From assembly GCA_029980465.1 (NCBI GenBank), contig JARYIJ010000002.1:62001-126000 (forward strand): 64,000 nucleotides of DNA, in the 5' to 3' direction. The notes below the pieces were generated by a model. That model searched no databases, had not been told where the DNA came from, and was given only the letters and a program-made list of their open reading frames with translations. Of this stretch, positions 36,953 to 47,706 are shown piece by piece; the first letter of the stretch is position 1, and each line of letters opens with the position of its first letter. The translations under genes and the position numbers were made by a program. Origin of the DNA: Pseudolabrys sp. Lineage in GTDB: Bacteria; Pseudomonadota; Alphaproteobacteria; Rhizobiales; Xanthobacteraceae.

Positions 36953-39721
36953 TTGGCTGACAACGATACGCCCAAATCGGGGGACGCCGCGCCCACCGAT
37001 ATCAAGCCCATCTCGATCACCGATGAGATGAAGCGCAGCTACCTCGATTACGCAATGAGCGTGATCGTGGCGCGCGCCTTGCCCGACATTCGCGACGGAT
37101 TGAAGCCGGTGCACCGGCGCATCCTCTACTCGATGAACGAGCAGGGCCACACGCCCGACAAGAAATACGTCAAATCGGCCCGTATCGTCGGCGACGTGAT
37201 GGGTAAATATCACCCGCACGGCGACCAGGCGATCTACGATTCGCTGGTGCGCATGGCGCAGGACTTCTCCATGCGCCTGCCGCTGATCGACGGGCAGGGC
37301 AATTTCGGCTCGGTCGACGGCGATCCGCCTGCAGCGATGCGTTACACGGAATCGCGGCTTGCCAAGCCGGCGATGGCGCTGCTCGACGATATCGACAAGG
37401 ACACCGTCAACTTCCAAGACAACTACGACAACACCGAGCGCGAGCCGGTGGTGTTGCCGGCGCGTTTTCCGAATTTGCTGGTCAATGGTGCCGGCGGCAT
37501 CGCTGTGGGCATGGCGACCAACATTCCGCCGCACAATCTCGGCGAGATTGTCGACGCCTGCGTCGCGCTGATCGACAATCCGGCACTGACTATCGAGGAC
37601 CTCATCAAAATCGTGCCGGGCCCCGATTTTCCAACCGGCGGCATCATCCTTGGCCGTGACGGTATTGCCGACGCGTATAAGACCGGCCGCGGCTCGATCG
37701 TGATGCGCGGCAAGGTCGAGAGCGAGACTGTCCGCAAGGAGCGCGAAGCCTTCATCATCACCGAGATTCCCTATCAGGTGAACAAGGCCGCGATGGTGGA
37801 GCGTATCGCCGAACTGGTGCGCGAGAAGAAGATCGATGGCGTCGCCGACCTGCGCGACGAGAGCGACCGCGACGGCTACCGCGTCGTCATCGAGCTCAAG
37901 CGCGAAGCGGTGCCGGATGTCGTGCTCAACCAGCTCTATCGCTTCACGCCGCTGCAATCGTCGTTCGGCTGCAACATGGTGGCGCTCGACGGCGGCCGCC
38001 CGCTGCTCCTCAATCTCAAGGACCTGCTGACCAGCTTCGTCGCGTTCCGCGAGGAAGTTGTGTCGCGTCGGACCAAGTTCCTGCTCGGCAAGGCGCGCGA
38101 CCGCGCCCATGTGCTGGTCGGTCTCGCTATCGCGGTCGCCAATATCGACGAGATGATCAAGCTGATCCGCGGCGCGAAGGATCCTAACAGCGCGCGCGAG
38201 GCGATGATGGCGCGCGACTGGCCGGCCAAGGATGTCGCCGCCATGGTGACGCTGATCGACGATCCGCGCCACCGCGTCACCGAGCAAGGCACCGTCAAGC
38301 TCTCCGCCGAGCAGGCCAAGGCGATCCTCGACCTGCGGCTGCAGCGCCTGACGGCGCTCGGCCGCGACGAAATCAAGGACGAGCTCGACAAGCTTGCGGC
38401 CGAGATCGCCAACTATCTGGAAATCCTGCGCTCGCGCGCCCGCATCCAGAGCATCATCAAGGACGAACTCGCCAAGGTGAAGGCCGACTTCGCCACGCCG
38501 CGCCGCACCGTGATCGCGGAGGCGACCGGCGAGGTGAATGAGGAAGACCTCATCACGCGCGAGGACATGGTCGTCACCGTGTCGCACCAGGGCTACATCA
38601 AGCGCGTGCCGCTCTCGACCTATCGGGCACAGCGCCGCGGCGGCAAGGGCCGCGCCGGCATGCAGACGCGCGAGGAGGACTTCGTCGCGCGGCTGTTCGT
38701 CGCCTCGACCCACGCGCCGGTGCTGTATTTCTCGTCGCGCGGCAAGGTCTACAAACAGAAGGTCTGGCGGCTGCCGGTGGCGGCGCCGCAGGCGCGCGGC
38801 AAGTCGATGATGAACATCCTGCCGCTGCAGCAGGGCGAGACCATCACGACGATCATGCCGCTGCCCGAGAACGAGGCGGACTGGTCGAAGTTCGACCTGA
38901 TGTTCGCGACGACGAGCGGCACCGTGCGCCGCAACAAGCTGTCCGATTTCGCTGACGTGCGCCCCTCCGGCATCATCGCCATGAAGCTCGAGGAGGGCGA
39001 GGCGATCGTCGACGTGCAGATCTGCACCGAGAGCGACGACGTGCTGCTGACCGCGAACGGCGGCCAGTGCATCCGTTTCCCGGTGCCGGAAGTGCGCGTG
39101 TTCGAGGGTCGCACCTCGCGCGGCGTGCGCGGCATCACGCTGGCGGAAGGCGACAGGGTCATCTCGATGTCGATCCTGCGGCACTCCGACGCGACCGCCG
39201 AGGAACGCGCCGCCTATCTCAAGCGCGCCAGCGCGGTGCGCCGCGGCGGCGAGGAGGAGGTCGTCGAGGCGGAGGACGACGCCGAGGAGACAGCCGGCGC
39301 GATCGAGCTTGGCGAGAAGCGCTACGTGGAGATGTCGGCGGCCGAGCAGTTCGTGCTGACAATCTCGGAGCGCGGCTACGGCAAGCGCTCGTCGTCGTAC
39401 GAATACCGGATCACCAGCCGGGGCGGCAAAGGCATCGTCGCCATGGCAATTCTCGAAGGCCCGAAGGGCAAGAAGAAGATACGCGAGAAGATTGGTCATC
39501 TGGTCGCATCGTTCCCGGTCGAGGAGAGCGATCAGATCATGCTGGTCACCGACGGCGGCAAGCTGATCCGCACCGCGGTCGACGGCATCCGCATCGCCGG
39601 GCGCTCGACCCAGGGCGTCATCGTCTTCCATACGGCGGATGACGAGAAGGTCGTTTCGGTCGAGCGGCTGTCGGACGATGACAACGGGAATAATGGAGAC
39701 AATGGGAATGGAGACGAATGA
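36953..39721 (+). CDS. gyrA: DNA gyrase subunit A
   Basis: 922 residues from a TTG start. The winged-helix/tower part has [20 protein letters not shown], the quinolone region [20 protein letters not shown] and the catalytic tyrosine in [10 protein letters not shown]; the C-terminal domain carries the GyrA box QRRGGKG, distinguishing it from ParC. Residue 92 (E. coli Ser83 equivalent) is Gln, while Asp96 (Asp87 equivalent) is kept. An acidic insertion ([16 protein letters not shown]) lies late in the C-terminal domain. The stop overlaps the LysE gene. Confidence 0.97.
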   Translation: MADNDTPKSGDAAPTDIKPISITDEMKRSYLDYAMSVIVARALPDIRDGLKPVHRRILYSMNEQGHTPDKKYVKSARIVGDVMGKYHPHGDQAIYDSLVRMAQDFSMRLPLIDGQGNFGSVDGDPPAAMRYTESRLAKPAMALLDDIDKDTVNFQDNYDNTEREPVVLPARFPNLLVNGAGGIAVGMATNIPPHNLGEIVDACVALIDNPALTIEDLIKIVPGPDFPTGGIILGRDGIADAYKTGRGSIVMRGKVESETVRKEREAFIITEIPYQVNKAAMVERIAELVREKKIDGVADLRDESDRDGYRVVIELKREAVPDVVLNQLYRFTPLQSSFGCNMVALDGGRPLLLNLKDLLTSFVAFREEVVSRRTKFLLGKARDRAHVLVGLAIAVANIDEMIKLIRGAKDPNSAREAMMARDWPAKDVAAMVTLIDDPRHRVTEQGTVKLSAEQAKAILDLRLQRLTALGRDEIKDELDKLAAEIANYLEILRSRARIQSIIKDELAKVKADFATPRRTVIAEATGEVNEEDLITREDMVVTVSHQGYIKRVPLSTYRAQRRGGKGRAGMQTREEDFVARLFVASTHAPVLYFSSRGKVYKQKVWRLPVAAPQARGKSMMNILPLQQGETITTIMPLPENEADWSKFDLMFATTSGTVRRNKLSDFADVRPSGIIAMKLEEGEAIVDVQICTESDDVLLTANGGQCIRFPVPEVRVFEGRTSRGVRGITLAEGDRVISMSILRHSDATAEERAAYLKRASAVRRGGEEEVVEAEDDAEETAGAIELGEKRYVEMSAAEQFVLTISERGYGKRSSSYEYRITSRGGKGIVAMAILEGPKGKKKIREKIGHLVASFPVEESDQIMLVTDGGKLIRTAVDGIRIAGRSTQGVIVFHTADDEKVVSVERLSDDDNGNNGDNGNGDE

Positions 39722-40332
39722 TGAACTGGCACCTGTTCTCTGCGTTCCTGTTCATCACCGTTCTGCTGTTCCTGACGCCGGGTCCGATCGTCACGCTGGT
39801 GGTGACGACCGGCGCGCGCAGCGGCGCCCGGGCGGCGCTGCTCACCGTCGCCGGCGCCAGCACCGGCAACGCCGTGTTGCTCGCCTGCATTGCCTTCGGC
39901 CTGAGCTGGGTGCTGAAGGCGTCGGCCGAAATTTTCGAGGTGCTGCGCTGGATCGGCGCGGCCTACCTGATCTATCTCGGCATCCAGGCGTGGCGTCACG
40001 CCGGCGCCATGAGTGAAGCGCCACCCGCCGGCCACGTGCATGCCTCGCGCGGCTTCGTCGTCGCCATCACCAATCCGAAATCGATCGCGTTCTTCACGGC
40101 CTTCCTGCCGCAATTCATCGACCAGACCTTGCCGGTCGGTCACCAATTGCTGGTGATGTGTGTGACGTCGATTGCGATCGGCATGCTCCTCGATTCCGGC
40201 TGGGGCATTGCCGCGGCGTGGGGACGCCAGTGGTTCCTCAAGCCGCGCCACAACAGGCTGCTCGGCCGCCTGTCGTCGCTGGCGCTGATCGGCGGCGGCA
40301 TCTGGCTGTCGCTGGCGCGCCGGCCGGCCTGA
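39718..40332 (+). CDS. LysE/RhtB-family amino acid exporter
   Basis: 204 residues, six hydrophobic segments, with [20 protein letters not shown], the signature near the N-terminus of this family, and [21 protein letters not shown]. Members export amino acids such as lysine, homoserine or threonine; the substrate here is unknown. Two adjacent ATGs (39718 and 39721) are possible; the first overlaps the gyrA stop by four bases and has GGAG upstream, suggesting read-through coupling. Confidence 0.92.
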   Translation: MMNWHLFSAFLFITVLLFLTPGPIVTLVVTTGARSGARAALLTVAGASTGNAVLLACIAFGLSWVLKASAEIFEVLRWIGAAYLIYLGIQAWRHAGAMSEAPPAGHVHASRGFVVAITNPKSIAFFTAFLPQFIDQTLPVGHQLLVMCVTSIAIGMLLDSGWGIAAAWGRQWFLKPRHNRLLGRLSSLALIGGGIWLSLARRPA

Positions 40333-40342
40333 CACGATTGCT

Positions 40343-40546
40343 TCAGTGCAGGCTGTCCAGCCGGATCGTCCGGATTCCGCTGCCACAGTTGCGGTAGGGC
40401 CAGCCGCGGTCGGGACAGGCCGGTGCGGCGATTTTCGCAACACCGGCACTCGATGTCGCCGATACCGGCTCGATAAACTGGGGGACGCCAGCGATGGCGC
40501 TCGCCACCAGCGCGGCTGTTGCGATCGCCGCCAAGCTTTTCACCAT
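40343..40546 (-). CDS. Small exported protein, unknown function
   Basis: 67 residues from ATG 40546 (GAGG upstream), with a signal-like N-terminus MVKSLAAIATAALVASAIAG and a short mature part PACPDRGWPYRNCGSGIRTI containing two cysteines. Short rhizobial exported proteins ending in CPDRGWPYRNC-like motifs are common hypotheticals. Convergent with the LysE gene. Function unknown. Confidence 0.65.
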   Translation of the reverse strand: MVKSLAAIATAALVASAIAGVPQFIEPVSATSSAGVAKIAAPACPDRGWPYRNCGSGIRTIRLDSLH

Positions 40547-40744
40547 GGTCGCCTCGTGATTCTTGTTCCAGAGTTCGCGCACCTGTAAGACGCGCAAGCC
40601 CGGCAGGAGGTTCACGACCCCCCAATCACCTCCATCTCAGCAGCCAAGGTCTTGATTGAAAATGATGAATCGACCTGAGGGAACGCGGGGCGAACGCCCC
40701 CGCCGTCTTGCAGCCGGTTCCGTGCCGGGTTAGACCGCCTGCCT

Positions 40745-41254
40745 ATGCCGACTGTCACCCAGCGCACCGCTCTCTACGCCGGCTCGTTCGACCCGGTGAC
40801 CAACGGACACATCGATGTCGTGCGGCAGGCCGCCGGCCTGGTCGACAAGCTCGTGCTCGCGATTGGCGTCCATCCGGGCAAGACACCGCTGTTCGGCGTG
40901 GAGGAGCGGATCGCGATGCTGGAGCAGACCTGCGGCCCGGTCGCGCGCAAGGCCGGCTGCGAGCTCGCCTGCATCACGTTCTCGGGTCTCGTCGTCGACG
41001 CCGCGCGCAAGGCCCGTGCGGCGTTGTTGATCCGCGGCCTCCGCGACGCCACTGATTTCGATTACGAGATGCAGATGGCGGGCATGAACGGCGCCATGGC
41101 GCCGAAGATCCAGACTGTGTTCCTGCCGGCCTCGCCGGCGGTCCGTCCGATCACCGCCACATTGGTGCGGCAGATCGCGGCGATGGGCGGCGACGTCTCG
41201 GGCTTCGTGCCAGCGCCGGTCGCGGCCCGTCTCAAGAAGAAGTTCAAGGGCTGA
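40745..41254 (+). CDS. coaD: Phosphopantetheine adenylyltransferase
   Basis: Penultimate enzyme of coenzyme A synthesis: transfers AMP from ATP to 4'-phosphopantetheine. 169 residues with the nucleotidyltransferase T/N-GH motif in [37 protein letters not shown], and [20 protein letters not shown] near the C-terminus (family ISSTxVR position). Followed ten bases later by cyclophilin genes. Confidence 0.96.
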   Translation: MPTVTQRTALYAGSFDPVTNGHIDVVRQAAGLVDKLVLAIGVHPGKTPLFGVEERIAMLEQTCGPVARKAGCELACITFSGLVVDAARKARAALLIRGLRDATDFDYEMQMAGMNGAMAPKIQTVFLPASPAVRPITATLVRQIAAMGGDVSGFVPAPVAARLKKKFKG

Positions 41255-41264
41255 AGGAGTTTTC

Positions 41265-41831
41265 ATGATCCGTGCCGCCGCGCTGCTGCTCGCGCTCGTC
41301 GTTGCGCTGCCGGCGTTCGCTACGCCGCCGAAGTTGGCGCCCGGGGTCGATCCGGCCAACGCGCTTGTCATCGACACGACCAAGGGGCGCGTCATCATCA
41401 AGCTACGGCCGGACCTCGCGCCGCACCACGCCGAACGGCTGAAGCAGCTTGCGCGTGACGGCTTCTACAACAACGTGCCGTTTCACCGCGTTATCGACGG
41501 GTTCATGGCGCAGACCGGCGATGGCCAGAATTTCAACGGCACCGGCGGCTCGAAGTATCCGAACCTGAAGGCCGAGTTCACCCAGACGCCCTTCGTGCGC
41601 GGCACGGTCGGCATGGCGCGCGCGAGCGATCCGAACTCGGCGAATTCGCAATTCTTTATCTGCTACGGCAACGCCTCGTTCCTGAACGGCCAGTACACCG
41701 TGATCGGCGAGGTGGTGTCGGGCATGGATGTGGTGGACAAGCTCAAGAAGGCGCCGCCCGGCTCGCAGAGCGGCGCGGTGATCGACCCGGACAAGATGCT
41801 CAAGGTCCAGGTTGCCGCCGACATGAAGTAA
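41265..41831 (+). CDS. Exported peptidyl-prolyl cis-trans isomerase (cyclophilin)
   Basis: 188 residues with a signal peptide (MIRAAALLLALVVALPAFA) and a bacterial cyclophilin domain: LAPHHAERLKQLARDGFYN, FHRVIDGFMAQTGDGQNFNG, VGMARASDPNSANSQFFI. It speeds proline isomerisation of periplasmic proteins. The next gene is a cytoplasmic paralogue 23 bases later. Confidence 0.93.
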   Translation: MIRAAALLLALVVALPAFATPPKLAPGVDPANALVIDTTKGRVIIKLRPDLAPHHAERLKQLARDGFYNNVPFHRVIDGFMAQTGDGQNFNGTGGSKYPNLKAEFTQTPFVRGTVGMARASDPNSANSQFFICYGNASFLNGQYTVIGEVVSGMDVVDKLKKAPPGSQSGAVIDPDKMLKVQVAADMK

Positions 41832-41854
41832 TCAGACAGTAACGGAGAGAGTAG

Positions 41855-42310
<456 letters not shown>

Positions 42311-42332
42311 GACCGCCATCGCGCGTGGACTA

Positions 42333-43433
42333 ATGCGCACGGACCTCTTCGATTTCGACCTGCCGCCAGAGCGGATCGCGTTGCGGCCGGCGTCGCCCCG
42401 CGACTCCGCGCGGCTGATGATTGTGCGTCCCGGGGGAACGCCACCGTGGCAGGACCGGGCTGTGCGGGACCTGCCAGATATCCTTGAGCGGGGCGACTGC
42501 CTCGTCGTCAATGACTCCCGGGTCATTGCGGCCCGGCTCAAGGGCCGGCGCATCGGGCGGGGCGATAATGAGCCATCGATCGAGGCGACGCTTCACAAGC
42601 GCATCGATGGCTCGACTTGGCGCGCCTTCATCCTTGGCGCCCGCAAGGTCCAGGTCGGAGACGTGTTGAGATTTGGGGATGAGGGGAGGGTGTGTTTTCT
42701 CGGCCAGCTCGATGCTCAAGTTTCACGTAAAGATGAGAATGGGGACGTAACCCTTTCATTTTCTTTTCATGGACCGGTGCTGGATCAGGCGATTTCCGAC
42801 CTTGGCGACATGCCGTTGCCCCCATACATCGCCTCGAAAAGGCCGACCGACGACCGCGACAAGGCCGACTACCAGACCATGTTCGCCGATCAGGACGGTT
42901 CTGTTGCTGCTCCGACCGCCGGTCTGCACTTCACCCCTGCATTGCTCGACCGGCTGGCGGTGCGCGGCGTCGATGTCCGCAAGGTCACGCTCCATGTCGG
43001 GGCCGGCACGTTCCTGCCGGTGAAGACCGACGACGTCGAGGACCACACCATGCACGCCGAGTTCGGCGTGGTTCCGGCCGGAACGGTGGAGGCCCTCAAT
43101 GCCTGCCGCGCCAGGGGCGGACGCATCGTCGCGGTCGGCTCGACCGCGCTGCGTCTGCTGGAAAGCGCTGCCGCGGACGACGGCGCAATCCGCGAATTCG
43201 CCGGCGAGACCGCGATTTTCATCACGCCGGGCTATCGCTTCAAGGCGATCGACCTGATGCTGACCAACTTCCACCTGCCGCGCTCGACCCTGTTCATGCT
43301 GGTCTCCGCGTTCAGTGGTCTCGACGTGATGAAACAGGCCTATGCCCACGCCATCGCGTCGGGCTACCGGTTCTATTCCTACGGCGACGCCTGTCTGCTG
43401 TATCCTCAATCGTCGCGACGGGACGGTGCATGA
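42333..43433 (+). CDS. queA: S-adenosylmethionine:tRNA ribosyltransferase-isomerase
   Basis: Adds the epoxycyclopentane group to 7-aminomethyl-7-deazaguanine in tRNA, the penultimate step of queuosine. 366 residues: [54 protein letters not shown] and [20 protein letters not shown] are all QueA hallmarks. ATG 42333 fits the family; an upstream in-frame start adds basic non-conserved sequence. The segment near 42670-42770 is lower in GC. tgt follows. Confidence 0.96.
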   Translation: MRTDLFDFDLPPERIALRPASPRDSARLMIVRPGGTPPWQDRAVRDLPDILERGDCLVVNDSRVIAARLKGRRIGRGDNEPSIEATLHKRIDGSTWRAFILGARKVQVGDVLRFGDEGRVCFLGQLDAQVSRKDENGDVTLSFSFHGPVLDQAISDLGDMPLPPYIASKRPTDDRDKADYQTMFADQDGSVAAPTAGLHFTPALLDRLAVRGVDVRKVTLHVGAGTFLPVKTDDVEDHTMHAEFGVVPAGTVEALNACRARGGRIVAVGSTALRLLESAAADDGAIREFAGETAIFITPGYRFKAIDLMLTNFHLPRSTLFMLVSAFSGLDVMKQAYAHAIASGYRFYSYGDACLLYPQSSRRDGA

Positions 43434-43461
43434 GCGCCGGATCCGGAACGATAGACGATCA

Positions 43462-44595
43462 ATGACCGAGCCCTTTTCCTTCCGCCTCCACAATACCGAC
43501 GGCGGTGCCCGGCGCGGCGAGGTCGTCACGCCGCATGGCCGGGTGCAGACGCCGGCGTTCATGCCGGTCGGCACGCAGGGCACGGTGAAGGGATTGAAGC
43601 CCGAGGACGTCCGCGACACCGGTGCGGAAATCCTGCTCGGCAACACCTACCACCTGATGCTCCGGCCGGGCGCCGAGCAGGTCGCGGCGCTCGGCGGCTT
43701 GCACCGCTTCATGAATTGGCCGGCGCCGATCCTGACCGATTCCGGCGGCTTCCAGGTGATGTCGCTGTCGCAGCTCCGCAAGCTCGACGAGAACGGCGTC
43801 ACCTTTCGCTCCCACATCGACGGCGCGATGGTCGAACTGACGCCGGAGCGCTCGGTCGAAATCCAGTCGCTGCTCGGCAGCGATATCGTCATGCAGTTCG
43901 ACGAGTGCCTGAAATTGCCGGCGCCGCGCGACGAGATGGTGCGGGCCATGGAGCTGTCGCTGCGCTGGGCCGAGCGCAGCAAGGCGGCGTTCGAAAAGCA
44001 GGGGCGGTTGGGCGCGGCCCTGTTCGGCATCGTGCAGGGCGGTGACGATATTCCGCTGCGCCAGCGCAGCGCGCGTGAGCTCGCGGCGATCGGCTTTCAA
44101 GGCTATGCCGTCGGTGGCCTCGCGGTCGGCGAGCCGCAAGACATCATGCTCAGAACTGTCGAGGAGACGACGCCGGCGCTCCCGGCTGACCGGCCGCGCT
44201 ACCTGATGGGTGTCGGCACGCCGGAGGACATTCTCGAATCCGTCGCACGCGGCATCGACATGTTCGACTGCGTGATGCCGACGCGCAACGGCCGCCATGG
44301 CCTGGCCTTCACCCGGTTCGGGCCGCTCAATCTCAAGAACGCACGCTTTGCCGACGACGAGACGCCGCTCGATCTGCAAAGTGAGCATCCGGCAGCGCGA
44401 ACCTATTCGCGCGCCTATCTGCATCACCTCGTCAAGGCGCAGGAGATGCTTGGCGCGATCCTGCTGTCGACGATCAATCTCGCCTATTATCAGACGCTAA
44501 TGCGCGGCATCCGCGCTGCCATCGCGGCCGGACGGTTCGAGGACTTCCGCCGCCAGACACGCGAAGATTGGCGGCGTGGGCTTCCCGTCCGATAG
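43462..44595 (+). CDS. tgt: tRNA-guanine transglycosylase lacking the zinc site
   Basis: Exchanges guanine 34 for preQ1 in GUN-anticodon tRNAs. 377 residues with the catalytic [14 protein letters not shown] (Asp93) and [13 protein letters not shown] (Asp269) and the substrate motif VGGLAVGEP. The usual C-terminal zinc ligands, three Cys and one His (as in the Zymomonas enzyme), are replaced here by Ser307, His309, Ala312 and Ile338, in [20 protein letters not shown] and [11 protein letters not shown]. Surrounding residues are conserved, so the fold is probably kept without zinc. Next to queA, as expected for queuosine synthesis. Confidence 0.96.
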   Translation: MTEPFSFRLHNTDGGARRGEVVTPHGRVQTPAFMPVGTQGTVKGLKPEDVRDTGAEILLGNTYHLMLRPGAEQVAALGGLHRFMNWPAPILTDSGGFQVMSLSQLRKLDENGVTFRSHIDGAMVELTPERSVEIQSLLGSDIVMQFDECLKLPAPRDEMVRAMELSLRWAERSKAAFEKQGRLGAALFGIVQGGDDIPLRQRSARELAAIGFQGYAVGGLAVGEPQDIMLRTVEETTPALPADRPRYLMGVGTPEDILESVARGIDMFDCVMPTRNGRHGLAFTRFGPLNLKNARFADDETPLDLQSEHPAARTYSRAYLHHLVKAQEMLGAILLSTINLAYYQTLMRGIRAAIAAGRFEDFRRQTREDWRRGLPVR

Positions 44596-44612
44596 ATGGA
44601 CGGCAACTCGGC

Positions 44613-45794
44613 TCAGGGGCCGTCATAGAGCCAGGCGACGCCATCGTAGGACTGTTGTGGCGTGCGGCCTGCCAGCATCTTGTTACGCAGCTCGGCCGTT
44701 GGCCCGCGCGCGTGATAGAACTCGCCGTAGACGCGAGCCATGATCTGCACCTGCGCGGTGCGCAGATAGCGTTTCTCGTTGTAGGCCTTGAACGCGGCGG
44801 GGAGGTCGTCGGGCTGCCGGACGACCTCTTCCGACAGGATCACGGCGTCCTCGGTCGCCATGCAGGCGCCCTGCGCCAGATACTGCAGCATCGGGTGCGC
44901 GGAATCGCCGAGCAGGACGACGCGGTTTTCGGCCCAGGTCTTGACCGGTTCGCGGTCGCACAACACCCACATGCGCCAGGTGTTGATGCGCTCGAGCAGC
45001 CGCAACACCTGCGGCACCTCGCCCTTGAAGTGTTGCCACAGCAACTCCGTGCTGCCTTCGGCGTCCCAGCCTTCCTCGTAGTGATCCGAGTGGAATACGG
45101 CGACGAGGTTGAACAGCTCGCCGCGGCGCAGTGGATAATGGACAAAATGGGTACGCGGCCCGGCCCAGAGCACGACGTCGGGCCGCCAGAGGTCGTCCGG
45201 CACGTCCTCGCGCTTGAGCACCGCGCGATAGGCGATGTGGCCGGATACTCTCGGCTTGCCGTCGCCGACGATGCGCTCGCGGATCTTCGACCACATGCCG
45301 TCGCAGGCGATCAGCGCGCGACCTTCGACGCGTTCGCCGGTCGACAGCGTCGCCGTGACCCGATCGCCGTGGTCTTCATAGGTTTCGACACGCCGATTAT
45401 TCTCGAGCGTAACGAGATTGGTGCCCTGACAGGCCCGCAGGAAGGCGCCATGGATATCGGCGCGATGTGTGACCGCATAGGGCTCGTGAAAGCGAGCCAC
45501 CGCCTGCTCGCCGAGGGGAATGCGCGTCACCAGGTCGCCGGTTAACGCGTCGCGCATCTCCATGCCCGGCGGCACGTGGGCGTCCGCCAGCACGGCATCC
45601 TTGAGGCCGATGCGTTCAAGCACGCGGAAGATATTGGGACCGAGCTGGATGCCGGCCCCGACCTCGCGGAATTCGGGTGATTGCTCCAGCACGCGGACCG
45701 GGAAGCCCTTGTGAGCAAGAGCGTAGGCCGTTGCCAATCCGCCGATACCGCCGCCTGAAACGATGAAAGGTTGCGCGCCGTTTCCTTGAGTCAT
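44613..45794 (-). CDS. FAD-dependent aromatic hydroxylase, 3-hydroxybenzoate 6-hydroxylase-like
   Basis: 393-residue class A flavoprotein monooxygenase: FAD motif FIVSGGGIGGLATAYALAHK (10-29), ALIACDGMWSKIRERI (DG motif) and VVLLGDSAHPMLQYLAQGAC (GD motif). It most resembles salicylate/3-hydroxybenzoate 6-hydroxylases (gentisate pathway), but no gentisate dioxygenase is nearby, so the substrate is a guess. Convergent with tgt. Confidence 0.88.
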   Translation of the reverse strand: MTQGNGAQPFIVSGGGIGGLATAYALAHKGFPVRVLEQSPEFREVGAGIQLGPNIFRVLERIGLKDAVLADAHVPPGMEMRDALTGDLVTRIPLGEQAVARFHEPYAVTHRADIHGAFLRACQGTNLVTLENNRRVETYEDHGDRVTATLSTGERVEGRALIACDGMWSKIRERIVGDGKPRVSGHIAYRAVLKREDVPDDLWRPDVVLWAGPRTHFVHYPLRRGELFNLVAVFHSDHYEEGWDAEGSTELLWQHFKGEVPQVLRLLERINTWRMWVLCDREPVKTWAENRVVLLGDSAHPMLQYLAQGACMATEDAVILSEEVVRQPDDLPAAFKAYNEKRYLRTAQVQIMARVYGEFYHARGPTAELRNKMLAGRTPQQSYDGVAWLYDGP

Positions 45795-45896
45795 GAATAC
45801 GTCCCGGACTTCTCGAATAAGAGCTCGACACTAAAGTCCGCGGTTCGCTGTGCCAAGACTGTCCGTGCCCGCAAAATGGCTAACATGCAGACACTA

Positions 45897-45929
45897 AAAA
45901 GCCCGCCGGCGGAGGCGCGGCGGGCTTTT
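45897..45929 (-). terminator. Rho-independent terminator of the CHRD gene
   Basis: AAAAGCCCGCCG (45897-45908) pairs with CGGCGGGCTTTT (45918-45929) around nine bases. The A-run on the plus strand gives a T-run on the minus strand after the hairpin, serving the gene ending at 45951. Confidence 0.9.
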
Positions 45930-45950
45930 CGGAGCAGAGCGGTCAGGCGG

Positions 45951-46379
45951 TTATTTCACCATCTGGCCGCGGATCTCGCCGGCCTTGTTGGCGGCCGTGT
46001 GAACGTTGACGTACCACTCGCCGGCCATCAGTTCTTGCGCCTGCTTGTCAGTCAGCGTGGCGGAGCCTTCGAACGGGCTGGCGTTCGGCGAGATCGGGAT
46101 GGCGACACCGGCATTCTTGCCGACAGCGGCGGGGCCGTGGAAGTGTGCTGCCGTCGCCGGGCCGGTCAGCCCGGAGTAGCTGCCTTTCCACGTCAGCTTC
46201 TTGCTCGATGTATCATAGGTCGCTGTTACCGTGCCGGTACCCTTGCTGTTGGTCGGCGGCACCTCGCTCGAGGCTTTGAGGTCGGCCTTGAAGTTGACGA
46301 CCTCGGCCATGGCGGGCATCGCCAGGGCAACAACCGAGGCGCAGGCCAGCGTGATTGCAAATGTGCGAAAAAATGTCAT
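45951..46379 (-). CDS. Exported CHRD-domain protein
   Basis: 142 residues with a signal peptide (MTFFRTFAITLACASVVALA, cleaved after AMA) and one CHRD domain: VVNFKADLKASSEVPPTNSK, AAHFHGPAAVGKNAGVAIPI and WYVNVHTAANKAGEIRGQMV. CHRD domains were named from chordin; in bacteria their role is not settled. ATG 46379 fits the signal peptide better than the longer frame. Confidence 0.9.
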   Translation of the reverse strand: MTFFRTFAITLACASVVALAMPAMAEVVNFKADLKASSEVPPTNSKGTGTVTATYDTSSKKLTWKGSYSGLTGPATAAHFHGPAAVGKNAGVAIPISPNASPFEGSATLTDKQAQELMAGEWYVNVHTAANKAGEIRGQMVK

Positions 46380-46446
46380 GCGCAGTCTCCCTGATCGAGG
46401 CAGGCTACGCTGCCTCCCCACGCGCGTAAACACCGTGGGATGTTCA

Positions 46447-46650
46447 CTATTCCGCGACCGTGCCGGCGCAGAAGGCCGTTTCGAACACGAGCCCGCAGGC
46501 TTCGCAATTCCAGCGGTGACGGATCTCGCCGCGATCGACGAATTCGGAGGTATCCGGCGCCACCATCAGATCGTTGCAACGAGGACAGCGCGCGAGCCCG
46601 GTCACGACGGTCGAGAGCGTGGCATGGGAGTTGCGGCACTGGAGATGCAT
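46447..46650 (-). CDS. Small zinc-ribbon protein
   Basis: 67 residues with cysteine pairs CPRC (22-25) and CEAC (about 49-52), spaced like a zinc ribbon, preceded by MHLQCRNSHATLSTV. The order CPRC...W-x-C-x-x-C-G-L resembles small rubredoxin-like metal-binding proteins of rhizobia. Function unknown; a single gene upstream of the CHRD gene on the same strand, 67 bases away. Confidence 0.6.
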   Translation of the reverse strand: MHLQCRNSHATLSTVVTGLARCPRCNDLMVAPDTSEFVDRGEIRHRWNCEACGLVFETAFCAGTVAE

Positions 46651-47026
46651 GTTTGTTCCTCCTCCTTGCAGCCCCCTCTCGACGCAACGCTTACCGGGTC
46701 AACGTGGCGTGTGGACGACCATTTCGTGAAACTGTGATGACCTGTCTGGCCTTACGTCCAGCCGGAAACACGTCAGCATATGACGGATCGAGCCGAAAAC
46801 GCGGCGGCCGGATTACAAGCGTGTAACGAACGAAGCCGGCTATACCGCTTTGAACCTGAGGGTATGCGAGCGCCCTGTTCCGGATTGAGGACGGGCGAAC
46901 GCATCCATGATGTAAAACGGCCTGCCGGAATTTGAGGATAAAGGGGGCGGCCATGCCGGTGGCACAACTGCAGAACACACTCAATTTTGGGTGGCCCGTC
47001 CCCAGAGAGTGGAAGGCTCAGAGGAT
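46651..47026. other. 376-bp intergenic region without a supported gene
   Basis: Between the zinc-ribbon gene and the PilZ gene, both on the minus strand. A plus-strand frame from ATG 46952 (RBS-like GGATAAAGGGGG upstream) runs into the PilZ gene antisense and has no recognisable domain. Nothing else convincing was seen. Confidence 0.4.
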
Positions 47027-47338
47027 TCAAACGCCGCGGGAGTTCTTGCGACTGAGCAGACCGGTCGAAAGTTGCGGGACCCCTTCAAACTTGACGCCAA
47101 ATCGGTAGCCTCTCTTCCAAACCAAGGCGCACAATTTGCGAACGCCGCCATGCTTGACTTCGAACCGGGCGGGGAGCTCCCGGCTCACCGGCAATTCCAG
47201 ACACGCGCCGCCGGCTGAAATATCGATGACCCGGCATTCGATGGTCTCGTTGCGCGGTGGCAGAAAAATCTGAGCGGTTTTCGCGACGAGCCCCTTCGGC
47301 TCTATGCGGGGCCAGCGTCGTTGTTCGGGCATAGCCAT
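47027..47338 (-). CDS. PilZ-domain protein
   Basis: 103 residues. The PilZ pattern is visible: EQRRWPRIEP (the R-x-x-x-R c-di-GMP contact) then VIDISAGGACLELP (D/N-x-S-x-x-G), and GYRFGVKFEG. A single-domain PilZ protein would bind c-di-GMP and act on a partner. The N-terminus could be ATG 47338, 47332 or 47350. Confidence 0.85.
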   Translation of the reverse strand: MAMPEQRRWPRIEPKGLVAKTAQIFLPPRNETIECRVIDISAGGACLELPVSRELPARFEVKHGGVRKLCALVWKRGYRFGVKFEGVPQLSTGLLSRKNSRGV

Positions 47339-47508
47339 GTGCCTGCGCAAAATCGCTCGGCTACGTCTTAGACGCCTTTTCTTGCAAGTTTCTTAAACAC
47401 AGCCGCGTGCCATGTCGGCCCATTGCGGGCGAAAGGAAGCGTGTCTTGGATGGCCGGAGGCACCCGGTCCGGCGTAACCGGCCGGGCAGTGCTGGAAATG
47501 CTTGATTT

Positions 47509-47583
47509 TGGTGAGCGCGTCGGGGATCGAACCCGAGACCTACTGATTAAAAGTCAGTTGCTCTACCGCTGAGCTACGCGCCC
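47509..47583 (-). tRNA. tRNA-Lys (anticodon TTT)
   Basis: Minus-strand cloverleaf: acceptor GGGCGCG pairs with CGCGCTC, D arm GCTC...GAGC, anticodon loop CTTTTAA with TTT, T arm with GGTTCGATCC, discriminator A, and an encoded CCA at 47509-47511. The bases read as a complete tRNA. Confidence 0.95.
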
Positions 47584-47706
47584 CATTGGCGGGCTGTGTA
47601 GGGGCCGCATCCGGCCCGGTCAATAGCCGCGCTCCGGCTCGTTGTTGACGTCGCGGCCCTGCCGCGTTTTGGTACCTCGTCAATTCAGCCAGCCAGGAAC
47701 CTAAAC

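Noticed and set aside
36914..39631. Very long open frame on the minus strand, antisense to gyrA
   Set aside because: It is a by-product of GC-rich codon bias opposite gyrA: composition is His/Arg/Asp/Leu-rich with no domain, while gyrA is unmistakable.
46952..47110. Plus-strand frame from an ATG with a purine-rich upstream
   Set aside because: No recognisable domain, short, and overlaps the PilZ gene on the opposite strand.
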